A stretch of 64,000 bases of DNA from Nocardia sp. NBC_01327 (GCF_035958815.1 NZ_CP108383.1:1612001-1676000), one strand, 5' to 3'. Shown: positions 8,383-18,291, counted from the stretch's first letter. Program-made: numbers and translations. Notes: generated from the letters alone by a model not told the origin.

Positions 8383-9909
8383 GTGAGTACGGGAATTCCG
8401 GTCCGGTGGGTGCTGTCCCAGCCCGAGCTGAATCTGGCGCTCAAGGGCGGCAGTGCCGGGCTCGGGCGCAATATCACGATGGCCCTCACCTCCGAGCTCA
8501 CCGAACCGCAGCAGTGGCTCTCCGGCGGGGAGTTGGTGCTCACCACCGGTATGGGTTTGCCGCTCAGTGGCGCGGACCGGCTGCGCTATCTGACGGAACT
8601 CGACGCGGCCGGAGTCGCGGGCGTCGGATTCGGCGTCGGGCTCTCACACGAAACGGTACCGGCGGACCTGGTCGAGGCGGCCGATGCGCTCGGGCTGCCG
8701 CTGTTCGAGGTGCCGCTGCCGACACCGTTCGGGGCCATCACCAAGAAGGTCATGCAGCGGCTGGCCGAGCAGGAGTACGAGAAGGTGCTGCGGGCCTCTC
8801 GTGCTCAGCCGCGCATGACCCGGGCGGCCATCCAGGGCATGGGCGCGGTGATCAGGGAGCTGTCGGCGGCACTGTCTGCCACCGTGGTCGTCGCCGGCGC
8901 GGACGGTGCGATATCGGACTCGCATCCGGGCCGGGCCACGGCCGAGGTCGCCGAGCGGATCGGCGAATTCCTCAGCACTCGCGGCGACGGTGCGGGTAGC
9001 GGTGTCATTCACACGTCTTCGGGGCAAATCATTGCGCTGCAAGCCATTACGGCGGGGCAGACGGTGCACGGGCATCTGGCGGTGGTGACCTCCACGCCAC
9101 TCAGCTCGGTCGATCAGGTACTGCTCGGACATGCCAGTTCGCTGCTGGCCCTGGACTTCGAAAAGCCCGCCCGGCTGCGAATCGCGCAGAACCACTTGAA
9201 CTCTCAGGCCATCGCCATGCTGCTGGACGAGCCGGGCGATCTCGAAACGCTGTGGCGGCATCTGGCTCCGGCCGCCGATCGCTCCGGGCGGGTCCGTGCC
9301 CTGGTGCTGTGGTGTGAGTCGCCGGAGGCGGCGGTGCGGGTGACCGAAGCCGTTGATGAGCAGCTGCATCCGCACAACCGGCAACTGTTCGCGCGCATTT
9401 CGGGTGATCGGGTCGAGGTGTTGCTGCCCGGTTCCGATACCGAGGAGGCGGCCGAGCAGCTGCTGGCCGCCATGCCCGACGAGGTGCGCGCGACCATCCG
9501 GGCCGGGCTCAGTGCGCCACATCTGTTGCGGCGCTTCGCCACAGCCATAGAACATGCCGAATTGGCGTCCTCCGCCGCCCTGCCCGGCGGACGCCCGCTG
9601 GAACTCGCCTCGCTCGCCGGGCAGACTTTGCTGACGCTTCCGGAGGCCCAGCGGATGCTGAGCGCCATATCGGAGGCCATGCTCGCGCCGCTCGCGGATT
9701 ACGACGAACGGCACGGCACCGATCTCATCGCCTCACTGCGCGCCTATCTAGAGGCGCACGGTCAGTGGGAGACCGCGGCCACCGCGCTGGGTGTGCACCG
9801 GCATACCCTGCGCAGCCGGGTCGCGAAGATTGAATCGGTGCTCGGGTGTCAGCTGGATGTGGCGCGGGTGCGCGCCGAACTGCTGCTGGCGATCATCGCC
9901 CGCCGCTGA
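8383..9909 (+). CDS. PucR-family transcriptional regulator
   Basis: A 508-residue regulator. The N-terminal ~130 residues match the PucR ligand-sensing domain (GELVLTTGMGLP, GVAGVGFGVG, PADLVEAADALGLPLFEVP). The C-terminus has the PucR-type helix-turn-helix with LRAYLEAHGQWETAATALGV followed by HRHTLRSRVAKIE. The GTG start at 8383 has AGGAG upstream. PucR-type proteins often regulate nitrogen-compound catabolism. It is divergent from the polyamine operon and is probably its regulator, sensing a polyamine or GABA-related ligand (inference). Its 3' end overlaps the convergent glutamate dehydrogenase gene by 17 bases. Confidence 0.88.
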   Translation: MSTGIPVRWVLSQPELNLALKGGSAGLGRNITMALTSELTEPQQWLSGGELVLTTGMGLPLSGADRLRYLTELDAAGVAGVGFGVGLSHETVPADLVEAADALGLPLFEVPLPTPFGAITKKVMQRLAEQEYEKVLRASRAQPRMTRAAIQGMGAVIRELSAALSATVVVAGADGAISDSHPGRATAEVAERIGEFLSTRGDGAGSGVIHTSSGQIIALQAITAGQTVHGHLAVVTSTPLSSVDQVLLGHASSLLALDFEKPARLRIAQNHLNSQAIAMLLDEPGDLETLWRHLAPAADRSGRVRALVLWCESPEAAVRVTEAVDEQLHPHNRQLFARISGDRVEVLLPGSDTEEAAEQLLAAMPDEVRATIRAGLSAPHLLRRFATAIEHAELASSAALPGGRPLELASLAGQTLLTLPEAQRMLSAISEAMLAPLADYDERHGTDLIASLRAYLEAHGQWETAATALGVHRHTLRSRVAKIESVLGCQLDVARVRAELLLAIIARR

Positions 9910-12900
9910 TCCCGGCTGCCGCGGCCAATTCCGCGTTCACCACACACAATCGGGCGATATCGGCGTGTGCGGAGCGGCGCAGCTGACCCACCAGGTCCAG
10001 GAGCCGGGCCGCGGACGGCGTGGCCCGCCAGGCGGTGACGAGGTCGTGCGCGGAGTCGCTCGGTGCGGCGTTCGCCAGTACCGCGGCCGCCAAAGCGTGC
10101 CAGCGGGACTGCAATTCGTCGGCTAGTACGGCGGCGGCCAGTGTTTCCCAATGGTCGCCGGTCGGCGTGGTCGCGAAAGTTGTTGCCAGCCAGTCGAGTC
10201 CGATGCACTCGCCGAGTTCCCGATAGGTCTGTGCGATCAGGGCGACCGGCAGGCCGGTGCGGCGGGCGGTATCGCTCAGCGGCAGCGCCTGTGCCAGCAG
10301 TTGCAGATTCGCCAGATCCCGGCCGGGGTGGCCGCCGGGGCGGGGGAGTACCGCGATCAGTTCGGCGACCACCGGGGCGTGCAGTGCGATCTCCGCCGAC
10401 CAGGACGCGGCCGTGCGCTTGGCCAGCAACCATGCGGTGGACTGTTCGACGGCGTCCTGAATACCGTTGAGCACGCTCATCCGCAGCTGCGGCGTGACGC
10501 CGGGGAGCGCGAGCGCCTCGCGCCACCAGCGGTCGACGTCCAGCACGGTATCGACGACCGTGCAGGCCAGCACGATCTGTGCGGTGCCCGCGCCGAAACG
10601 CTCGTCCAGGCGGTGGATCATGCCGGGGCCGACACGATTGATCACCTGATTGGCCGCGGAGACGGCCACGATCTCACGAGCCACCGGATGCTCGCGCAAC
10701 CGCTCACCCAGCAGGGTGCGGAAGTCCTCGGGGAAATAGCCGGCCAGGGTTCCCGCGACCACCGGATCGGTGAGGGCATCGGAGGCGAGGAGTTCCTCGC
10801 GGACCAGATTCTTGGCCATGGCCAGCAGTACCGCGATCTCCGGGCGGACCAGACCGGCTCCGGCCCGGCGTCGGGCGCTGAGTTCGGCCGGGGCGGGCAG
10901 GAACTCGACGGAACGATCGAGATCTGTTGCCTGCTCCAGGTTTTCGATCAATCGGCCGTGCCGGTCGATGAGGAAGGGTGCATGCGCCTCGGCCAGGCTG
11001 ATGGCCAGTGCCTGGCGGTCGCAGTCGGCCAGGACCGCGCGTGCGACCGCATCGGCATTGGCGGCCAGCAGGCGATCGCGCTCCGGTTCGGACACCAGGC
11101 CCTCGGTCACCGCGGACGCCAGCGCGATCTTGAGGTTGACCTCGCGGTCGGAGGTGGCCACACCCGCGGCATTGTCGATGAAATCGGCGTTCACCTTGCC
11201 GCCCGCCCGCGCGAACTCGATCCGGGCACGCTGGGTGAGACCGAGATTGCCGCCCTCGCCGATCACCCTGCAGCGCAATCGATCCGCAGTCACCCGCACA
11301 TCGTCATTGGTCGGATCCGCTACCTCGGAATCAAGTTCGCCGCTCGACCGCACATACGTGCCGATACCGCCGTTGAACAGCAGATCCACCTGTGCGCTCA
11401 GAATGGCCTGAATAACCTCGTGCGCAGGGAGGTTCGCTGCTTCGACGCCGAGCAGCCGGCGCGTCTGCGGGGACAGCGGAATCGATTTCGCCGAGCGTGG
11501 CCAGACGCCGCCGCCCTCGGAGATGACGGCGCGGTCGTAGTCGGCCCAGCTGCTGCGATCGAGTCCGGCCAGGCGGGCCCGCTCCCGGTGCGAGAGTTCG
11601 GGATCGGGATCGGGGTCGAGGAAGATGTGGCGGTGGTCGAAGGCCGCCACCAGCCGGATGCGGTCGGTCTCGAGCATGCCGTTGCCGAACACATCGCCTG
11701 ACATATCGCCGATACCGGCCACGGTGAACGGCTGGGTGTCCGGGTCCACGCCGAGCTCGGCGAAATGCTGGCGAATCGAGCACCAGGCGCCGCGGGCGGT
11801 AATGCCCAGGGCCTTGTGGTCGTATCCGGTGGAGCCACCGGAGGCGAAGGCGTCGCCGAGCCAGAAGGCGCGGGCCATGGCAATGCTGTTGGCCAGATCG
11901 GAGAAGCGGGCGGTGCCCTTGTCCGCGGCGACCACCAGGTACGGGTCCGGATCGTCGTAGACGACGGTGTGCGCGGGCGGGACGACGGCGCCGTCCACAA
12001 TATTGTCGGTGACATCGAGCAGGCCGCCGATGAAGGCCGTGTAGGCGTTCGCGACGGCCGCCGGATCGGTGTTCGGGCCGCGAACGACGAAGGCGCCCTT
12101 GGCTCCCATCGGGACGATCACCGAATTCTTCACCGTCTGGGTCTTCATCAGGCCCAGCACCTCGGTGCGGAAATCGTCGGCGCGATCGGACCAGCGCAGG
12201 CCGCCGCGCGCGATGACGCCGCCGCGCACATGGCTGCCCTCCACCTGCCGGGCGTGCACGAAGATCTCGCGATACGGCGTGATCGGGCCCGAGACCGACA
12301 GGCGGGACGGGTCGATCTTGAAGGCGGCTACCAGGCGGCTCGGCTGAAACCAATTGGTGCGCAACACCGCTGCGCAGAAGGTGTGCAGACCGCGCAGCAG
12401 CTGATCCTCGGGCAGCGTGGTCGCGGCTTCGAGTCGCCGGCGCGCCTCCGCATCCGCCGTATCGACATCACCGCCGCCGGACGGATCGAAGCGGGCACGG
12501 AACAGCTCCACGAATGCGCGCGCGAATTGTGCATGGACGGTGAGGATCTCGGTCATCGTCGGTCCGCCGAGTCGCAGTCCGGCCTGCCGCAGGTACCGGC
12601 AGGCGGCTCGGATCAGCAGGGCATCGCGCCAGGTCAGTCCGGCAGCGCCGATCAAGCCGATGAAACCGTCGATCTCCAGCACCCCGGTGGCCGCGGCCAC
12701 GAAAGCCTCGGACAGCAGTTCGGCGGTCGGCTCGGTCAGCTCGAAAGCCGTGGGGCGGAAGGTGAATCGGTGCACGGTGTCCGCACCGTCGCTGTGCACA
12801 TCGTGCGTGGTGACATGCAGGCCCAGGGCGGAGAAGATATCGATCAGCTCGGTCAGCGAGGCGGGCGCACCGCGCCAGATCAGCCGCGCTCCGGGCCGCC

Positions 12901-12985
12901 GCGCATCGATCGAATCGAATTCGAGCCGCGGGGCGGCGTCGATTCGATCCTCGTCCAGCGTGCCGATCGCTGCTCCGCGAAACAT
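9893..12985 (-). CDS. NAD-specific glutamate dehydrogenase, short form
   Basis: A 1030-residue member of the large NAD-glutamate dehydrogenase family, which deaminates glutamate to 2-oxoglutarate. Recognisable catalytic-region motifs include VRGGVIARGGLRWSDR, VPMGAKGAF, GGSTGYDHK and GDMSGDVFGNG. Mycobacterial homologues are about 1600 residues, so the N-terminal ~600 residues (ACT-like regulatory part) are absent. The preceding 161 bases contain no remnant. The ATG at 12985 has an AGGGAG site; a longer start exists without better support. Beside a GABA transaminase operon, it could regenerate 2-oxoglutarate. It may be a natural short class or a reduced copy. Confidence 0.85.
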   Translation of the reverse strand: MFRGAAIGTLDEDRIDAAPRLEFDSIDARRPGARLIWRGAPASLTELIDIFSALGLHVTTHDVHSDGADTVHRFTFRPTAFELTEPTAELLSEAFVAAATGVLEIDGFIGLIGAAGLTWRDALLIRAACRYLRQAGLRLGGPTMTEILTVHAQFARAFVELFRARFDPSGGGDVDTADAEARRRLEAATTLPEDQLLRGLHTFCAAVLRTNWFQPSRLVAAFKIDPSRLSVSGPITPYREIFVHARQVEGSHVRGGVIARGGLRWSDRADDFRTEVLGLMKTQTVKNSVIVPMGAKGAFVVRGPNTDPAAVANAYTAFIGGLLDVTDNIVDGAVVPPAHTVVYDDPDPYLVVAADKGTARFSDLANSIAMARAFWLGDAFASGGSTGYDHKALGITARGAWCSIRQHFAELGVDPDTQPFTVAGIGDMSGDVFGNGMLETDRIRLVAAFDHRHIFLDPDPDPELSHRERARLAGLDRSSWADYDRAVISEGGGVWPRSAKSIPLSPQTRRLLGVEAANLPAHEVIQAILSAQVDLLFNGGIGTYVRSSGELDSEVADPTNDDVRVTADRLRCRVIGEGGNLGLTQRARIEFARAGGKVNADFIDNAAGVATSDREVNLKIALASAVTEGLVSEPERDRLLAANADAVARAVLADCDRQALAISLAEAHAPFLIDRHGRLIENLEQATDLDRSVEFLPAPAELSARRRAGAGLVRPEIAVLLAMAKNLVREELLASDALTDPVVAGTLAGYFPEDFRTLLGERLREHPVAREIVAVSAANQVINRVGPGMIHRLDERFGAGTAQIVLACTVVDTVLDVDRWWREALALPGVTPQLRMSVLNGIQDAVEQSTAWLLAKRTAASWSAEIALHAPVVAELIAVLPRPGGHPGRDLANLQLLAQALPLSDTARRTGLPVALIAQTYRELGECIGLDWLATTFATTPTGDHWETLAAAVLADELQSRWHALAAAVLANAAPSDSAHDLVTAWRATPSAARLLDLVGQLRRSAHADIARLCVVNAELAAAAGISGGR

Positions 12986-13146
12986 CTGCTCAACTCCCTG
13001 CGCGTCACCTGATGGGTCGGCAGCCAATCTGCCCTATGGAGACGCAGGACACAGTCGACAATCAGGCGCGCGGGGTGGGCGCCGGCACGCCGACTCGTCC
13101 ATTGCCGGGGTCTCCAGCGCAGGTGGAGTCGGCGAACCGGCCGCTA

Positions 13147-16100
13147 TCAGTCGCGATAGCGGCGATGGTCGACGGCGAATTCGTCGGCGACCGTGGCGGC
13201 CAGTTCGACGTATGCCCGCTTGGTTTCCTTCTGCAGGCGGGTCAGGTCGATCTCGGCGCCTTCGCCCAGGTGGGAGTCGTACGGGATGATATGCACTGCG
13301 CGGCAACGCGACAGGAAATAGTCGCGCAGCTGGTTGATGCCGACATTCGGGGCGCCCGGGCGCGGCAGGTTGATCACCACGACGGCATTGCGGACCAGAT
13401 GGTCGTGGCCGTGCAGCGACAACCAGTCCAGGGTGGCGGCGGCGCTGCGCGCGCCGTCGATGGCCGAGGACGAGATCAGCACCAGGGAGTGCGCCAGATC
13501 CAGCACACCCGCCATGGCCGAATGCATCAGGCCCGTACCGCAATCGGTGAGGATGATGTTGTAGAAGCGCTGCAGGATGCGGGCCACATTGCGGTACTCG
13601 TCCTCGCTGAACGCCTCCGAGGCGGCCGGATCGCGCTCGCTCGCAAGCACTTCCAGCCGGCTCGAGGCCTGCGAGGTATGCCGCCGCACATCCGAGTAGC
13701 GCTCGATGCTCGGATCCAGCAGCAGATCCCGCACCGTCGACCGCGTCTGCAGCGGCACGCGCTGCGACAGCGTGCCGAAGTCCGGATTGGCATCCACCGC
13801 AATGACCCGGTCGCCGCGAATGGACGAGAAGATCGACCCCAGTCCCATGGTGGTCGTCGTCTTCCCGACACCACCCTTCAGCGACAACACCGCAATCCGG
13901 TAATCCCCGCGCACAGGCTGCCGAATCCGGGCCACCAACTCCTGCAGTCGCCGCTCCTCAGCCGACAACCCCGGATTGATGGCGCCACCCGACACATGGT
14001 GCACCGCCCGCCGCCACCCCGACCCGGGAGACTTCTTCGCCCGCCGCATCGGCACATCATCAAGCGAGGGCCCCTGCCCACCCAGCCCATACTGCACAGG
14101 CCCCGACGGCGGCGTGTACGCCCCCGGCTGCCCCGGTACGTGTGAACCAGGCTGCCCGGAGCCATAGCTCCCCGGCTGCCCATATGCCCCTGGTTGCCCG
14201 GACCCATAGACCCCGGGCTGCCCCTGGCCATACGCCCCCGGCTGTCCGGGCGCGCCCCAACCAGCCTGCAACGCTTGGCTATTGCCCGATTGCCCCGGCC
14301 CGCCGTCGGCGCCCGCATCAGCTTGCTGCCCATCCTGGCCCGACCCGCCGAACTCCGCTGGCGCGTTGCCACCGCCGGGCCGCACCTCGCCGCTCAGCGC
14401 GGGAATACCGCCGCCGATGGTGGGCGCACTGTGAATATTGTCGCCCGGCCCGGGCGGCCACGAATTCGGCTGTGGGACAGCCTGCCCCGGAGCATTGGGC
14501 GCCCCGTTCGCTTCCGACGCCGAGGACCCGGTGGGCACCGAGTCCGACTGTGGCCGCATCGAGGCGGCGCCCGACGAATCAGGTGAAGTGGCCGGAGGCT
14601 GCTGTGCCGCCGCACCATTCAGGTTCGAGCCGCCCGGCGCGCCGGTGCCCGGTGCGTACCGGCCCTGCGGCGCTTGGCCGGGCGGGACCTGACCGGGAGC
14701 CGCCTGCCATGGGTTCTGCTGTGGCGCACCAGGAGTCGCAGACTCAGGCGGGGTCTGGTTCCAAGCGTGCGCCGGAGAGTCGGCGGGTGATTGGGCGGCT
14801 GGGCAGTTCGGAGTGGACCCGATCGGCGCACCGGTGACTGGCGCGTACTGACCCTGCGGTGCTTGGCCGGGGTGGACCTGACCGGGAGCCGCCTGCCACG
14901 GGTTCTGTTGTGGCGCGCCGGGGGCCGGCTGCTGCGGCAGGACTTGGTTCCAGACAGGTGCGGACGGGCCGGAGGGCGGTTGCGTGCCGCCGGGGTTGCC
15001 GTGCTGGCCGGGGGCGTGCGGGGCTGACGGGCCGTGTGCGGCGGGGGCTTGGGAGGGTGGTGACATCCACTGCCAGCGGTCGCCGGATCCTTGGGGGGCA
15101 GGCTGTGGCGGAACGGAATTGGGGCCGGAGGAGCCGTGTGATTGACCGCTCCGCGGGCCGTACGGGCCGGGTTCCGCGGGGCCCGACGACGGAGCCTGTC
15201 CGGGGCCGGACGCTGGCGGTTGCCCGGGACCGGACGCTGGGAACTGTCCCGGACCGGTTGTGGGGGGCTGCACGGGGTTGGGCGTAGCGGGCTGTCCTGG
15301 ACCGGAGGCCGGTGCTTCGGCCGTAGCTGACACGGGGCGTTGCGCCGTGCCGGGCGGGAAGGACTGTCCTGGTGCGGATGCCGGTGGTTGTGCCGGACCG
15401 GAGACAGGTGACTGTCCGGTGGCCGCTGCGGGTTGGTCCGGGCGGGGGGTTTTGGCGTGGTGATGTGGGGGGAGCGGTGCGTCCAGTGCCCGGTGGCGTC
15501 CGCTGTTGGGCGGCTGTCCCGGGACCGCGGGCGAATCTGCGGGTGCCGGGGAATTCGGCTGGGCGGGTTTGTGATCCGTGGCGGGTGCGCTGGTGCGGGC
15601 CTTGTCGGAGGACTTGGCGTCGGCTGTCCGGGGATCGCTGCGGGGTGCGGGGGGCTTGGCCGGTGTGCGCGAATCGTTTGTTGCTGGGGCAGCGGGGGCG
15701 TCGGTGATCGAGCCGACGCTCGGGTCGTGGAGGGGGTTGTGGGTGGCGCCGTGGGGCGGGGCGGAGGCGTGGCTGGGTGCGGGTTCGGCGCCGTGCGTGG
15801 ATTCCGCTGTGCCCGAGTGGGTTTTGCGGTCGGGGGTGGAGCCGGGGGCGGGTGTCAGTGGGACTCGGACGGTCAGGTTCGCGGGGTCGGCGGCGGCGCT
15901 CGGGACGTGCGGAACGGGGCCGGTCGACGGCGCGAGAATGTCGTCAAGGGGGGTGCCGGGGAGCGGGAATGCCGGGGGCACACCGGTTCCGGGGAATTGC
16001 TGCGTCGGGGGTGCGGCTGAGCCGGGTCCGGCCTGGTCAAGGGACTGGGGCGGATCGACTGGGCCGTGCTGCGGTGGCGGCGGGAGGGTGGGGACACCGG

Positions 16101-17238
16101 GTGGGGGTGTCAGCGGGGCCGACTGCGGTCCCTGGGCGTGCGCGGGCGGCCCGGGGCGGGCGCCCTGCGGCGGCGCATCAGGGATGCGTGGTTTCGGCGG
16201 TGCGGACTCGCGCGGTCCGGGTGCGGTCGGCGGTGTCGGCGCATCGATGCGGACGGTGGCGCCCACGGGCTGCTGACCGGCCAGTGGAATCCGTTGCGGT
16301 GCATCGGGAATAGGTGGTCGCGAGGCGTCCGGCCCAGGGCCGGGGGGCGCCGGTGGCAGAGGCGTCGACGGCCGCGGCGGCACGAAGGTCGACGGCTGCT
16401 GCGCATTCTGCGGTGCGTCGGAGGCAGGCGGGTTGGCGAAGCGCGACCCGGAAGACGGCTGTGCGCCTTCGGCTCCTGGCGGCGGTGGCAGATCCGGGCG
16501 CTGAGTGGGCGGCGGCGGCAGATCCGGCCGCGGCCCCGGCGACGGCTGCTTGGGCGCAGATCCGGTGGTGGGGGCGAGGTTCGGCGCGGGGGCGGCCGCG
16601 GGCGCGGCGGACTGCGGGCTCGCCGGTGGGGTCGTAGGCGCGGGGGGAGTGCTGAAGCGTGACCCGGAATCCGTTGCGGGAGAGGGTGGCAGCAGATCCT
16701 GGCGGGTCGTGGGCTGAGCGGGCAGCGGTGCAGTCCCCGGCAGTGGTGTGTGGGGTGCAGGGGTGCTGGACAAAGGTGTGCCGGACAAAGGAGTGCCGGA
16801 CTGCGGACTCTGGCCAGGCGGGGGGCTCTGCCGAGATGCGCCGGACTGCGGGCCCGGGCCGGGCTGGGGGCTCTGCGGATGTGCGCCGGACTGCGGGCCC
16901 GGGCCGGGCTGAGGGCTCTGCGGACGTGTGCCGGACGGCGAGTCCTGTTGATGGCCGTTGGCCGGCGCGCTGAACTGCGGGGCGGGGGGCTGCGGTGAGC
17001 GGCTCGGGAGGGGGGTTCGGGGGGCCGCGTCCGCGGTGGGGGGTTCCTCGGGGAGGGCGTCGGGGGTGGCGTCCTTGCGGGCCTTGCGGTTGCCGAAGAG
17101 GCGGCGGGACGACTTCTTCTCGGGGATGAGGTCGTCGTGCGGCAGGTTCTCGACGGGCGCTTCGTAACCGGCTTGGGAGACGTCGCTTTCGGACAGCCAT
17201 GGTGGAAGCATGGGGAGGCCGTCGTTGTTGCGGCTCAC
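13147..17238 (-). CDS. Giant proline-rich MinD/ParA-type ATPase (EspI-like)
   Basis: A 1363-residue protein. The first ~1080 residues are low-complexity Pro/Gly/Gln/Ser/Ala sequence with internal repeats. They begin with a short conserved-looking segment (MLPPWLSESDVSQ) and a basic patch. The last ~270 residues form a MinD/ParA-type ATPase with deviant Walker A LSLKGGVGKTTTT, AVDANPDFGTLSQR and NIILTDCGTG. This layout is that of EspI-like proteins linked to type VII secretion. No signal peptide or membrane segment is seen, so it is probably cytosolic. The start is taken as GTG 17238 behind a GGGGG tract; a start at the ATG of MLPPW is possible. It is divergent from infA. Confidence 0.78.
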   Translation of the reverse strand: MSRNNDGLPMLPPWLSESDVSQAGYEAPVENLPHDDLIPEKKSSRRLFGNRKARKDATPDALPEEPPTADAAPRTPLPSRSPQPPAPQFSAPANGHQQDSPSGTRPQSPQPGPGPQSGAHPQSPQPGPGPQSGASRQSPPPGQSPQSGTPLSGTPLSSTPAPHTPLPGTAPLPAQPTTRQDLLPPSPATDSGSRFSTPPAPTTPPASPQSAAPAAAPAPNLAPTTGSAPKQPSPGPRPDLPPPPTQRPDLPPPPGAEGAQPSSGSRFANPPASDAPQNAQQPSTFVPPRPSTPLPPAPPGPGPDASRPPIPDAPQRIPLAGQQPVGATVRIDAPTPPTAPGPRESAPPKPRIPDAPPQGARPGPPAHAQGPQSAPLTPPPGVPTLPPPPQHGPVDPPQSLDQAGPGSAAPPTQQFPGTGVPPAFPLPGTPLDDILAPSTGPVPHVPSAAADPANLTVRVPLTPAPGSTPDRKTHSGTAESTHGAEPAPSHASAPPHGATHNPLHDPSVGSITDAPAAPATNDSRTPAKPPAPRSDPRTADAKSSDKARTSAPATDHKPAQPNSPAPADSPAVPGQPPNSGRHRALDAPLPPHHHAKTPRPDQPAAATGQSPVSGPAQPPASAPGQSFPPGTAQRPVSATAEAPASGPGQPATPNPVQPPTTGPGQFPASGPGQPPASGPGQAPSSGPAEPGPYGPRSGQSHGSSGPNSVPPQPAPQGSGDRWQWMSPPSQAPAAHGPSAPHAPGQHGNPGGTQPPSGPSAPVWNQVLPQQPAPGAPQQNPWQAAPGQVHPGQAPQGQYAPVTGAPIGSTPNCPAAQSPADSPAHAWNQTPPESATPGAPQQNPWQAAPGQVPPGQAPQGRYAPGTGAPGGSNLNGAAAQQPPATSPDSSGAASMRPQSDSVPTGSSASEANGAPNAPGQAVPQPNSWPPGPGDNIHSAPTIGGGIPALSGEVRPGGGNAPAEFGGSGQDGQQADAGADGGPGQSGNSQALQAGWGAPGQPGAYGQGQPGVYGSGQPGAYGQPGSYGSGQPGSHVPGQPGAYTPPSGPVQYGLGGQGPSLDDVPMRRAKKSPGSGWRRAVHHVSGGAINPGLSAEERRLQELVARIRQPVRGDYRIAVLSLKGGVGKTTTTMGLGSIFSSIRGDRVIAVDANPDFGTLSQRVPLQTRSTVRDLLLDPSIERYSDVRRHTSQASSRLEVLASERDPAASEAFSEDEYRNVARILQRFYNIILTDCGTGLMHSAMAGVLDLAHSLVLISSSAIDGARSAAATLDWLSLHGHDHLVRNAVVVINLPRPGAPNVGINQLRDYFLSRCRAVHIIPYDSHLGEGAEIDLTRLQKETKRAYVELAATVADEFAVDHRRYRD

Positions 17239-17605
17239 ATCAACCCCCGTGTCTGGAGCAGTCTTGCGGGACAGGCCGTAGTTTAGCGATCTCCCCCGGT
17301 GGCGTGCTCGGGCCTGGTGAGCCTCGCACCCCCTGATGCCCCGCGAGGGTGTTCTGGCCCACGTCGAGCAGGCCCTATTTGGCCGCTCCTGCGTGAACGG
17401 GTAGGCTAGGTCGGCGGTGCACCTACCTGCTGGCTGTGGCATGTCTCTACCAAGAAACATCCGTTGCTGCCAGCGAGTATGTCACCAGGTCGGCTGCAGT
17501 GCACCACTAACACGGTGCGCGAACAATTCCACAGGCCGAAAAGACGTTAAAGACGTGATGAGCTCGAACCAACCAGGTTCAGCCTAAAACGGGATCGCGG
17601 AGGAT
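17239..17605 (+). promoter_or_regulatory. infA promoter region and leader
   Basis: A 367-base gap without a convincing gene. A sigma-70-like promoter candidate for the ribosomal block is TTGGCC (17379-17384), a 17-base spacer, and TAGGCT (17402-17407). That leaves a leader of about 190 bases before infA, containing an A-rich stretch with two AGACGT copies near 17540. The MinD-like gene must also start from this region on the other strand; I see no clear promoter for it. Confidence 0.5.
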
Positions 17606-17827
17606 ATGGCGAAGAAGGAAGGGGCCATCGAGGTCGAGGGCCGGGTTATCGAACCGCTGCCCAATGCGATGTTCCGGATTGAGCTGGAGAACGGTCACAA
17701 GGTTCTCGCGCACATCAGCGGCAAGATGCGGCAGCACTACATCCGCATTCTGCCCGAGGATCGCGTCGTCGTGGAGCTGTCGCCCTACGACTTGACTCGC
17801 GGCCGAATCGTCTACCGCTACAAGTGA
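17606..17827 (+). CDS. infA: Translation initiation factor IF-1
   Basis: A 73-residue OB-fold protein starting [14 protein letters not shown], with the conserved [20 protein letters not shown] and GRIVYRYK ending. It binds the 30S A site with IF-2 and IF-3 during initiation. The length is canonical. GCGGAGGA lies 5 bases before the ATG. It heads the infA-rpmJ-rpsM-rpsK-rpsD-rpoA-rplQ cluster, the standard actinobacterial order. Confidence 0.98.
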   Translation: MAKKEGAIEVEGRVIEPLPNAMFRIELENGHKVLAHISGKMRQHYIRILPEDRVVVELSPYDLTRGRIVYRYK

Positions 17828-17873
17828 TTTCCCTCGGGGGACGCTAGATTTCCGGGGCCACGCGCTCCGGGTC

Positions 17874-17899
17874 TTCCCCGGCCATTTCCGGCCGGGGAA
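17874..17899 (+). terminator. Hairpin between infA and rpmJ
   Basis: A perfect 10-bp inverted repeat (TTCCCCGGCC / GGCCGGGGAA) with a 6-base loop, followed by AAA rather than T. On the plus strand it is not a classical intrinsic terminator. It may attenuate or process the mRNA between infA and the ribosomal protein genes. Confidence 0.4.
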
Positions 17900-17947
17900 A
17901 AACTGTGTTCACGGCCAGTGAGCACACGGAACCAGATTGGATCTGAC

Positions 17948-18061
17948 GTGAAGGTCAACCCCAGCGTCAAGCCGATCTGCGAGAAGTGCAAGGTGATCCG
18001 CCGTCACGGTCGGGTCATGGTGATCTGCGAGAACCTGCGCCACAAGCAGCGTCAGGGCTGA
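17948..18061 (+). CDS. rpmJ: Ribosomal protein L36 (bL36, zinc-ribbon form)
   Basis: A 37-residue protein starting at GTG 17948, reading [19 protein letters not shown] and ending in NLRHKQRQG. Cys residues in CEKC, a third Cys in MVICEN and the His of LRHK form the zinc-binding C+ version of L36. It is a structural component of the large ribosomal subunit. Its position between infA and rpsM is canonical. Confidence 0.97.
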   Translation: MKVNPSVKPICEKCKVIRRHGRVMVICENLRHKQRQG

Positions 18062-18291
18062 TCCCGGTCTAGGCCGGATCACCGGAACTCCGCGAGGAGG
18101 GCCGGTCGCTCACCGCCAAGCACCGAACGCAGTTCGGATTTGGCAGTCATAAAGAAGTAACTCCCAGCGCCAGTCGCCGTTGTCGAGCCCTCCGGGGCGG
18201 ACGGCGGCCTTCTCCCGGTACGGAGGCCGGGGCCCCACTACGAGGGGACGGCCAGGGAGCAGACCTCCGAAACCATTAAGGAAACTGCCAC

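Noticed and set aside
13147..17238. Frameshifted or fused gene because of the very long low-complexity part
   Set aside because: One open frame runs from the start to the ATPase domain with the same residue bias, and long Pro-rich regions are known in EspI-like proteins.
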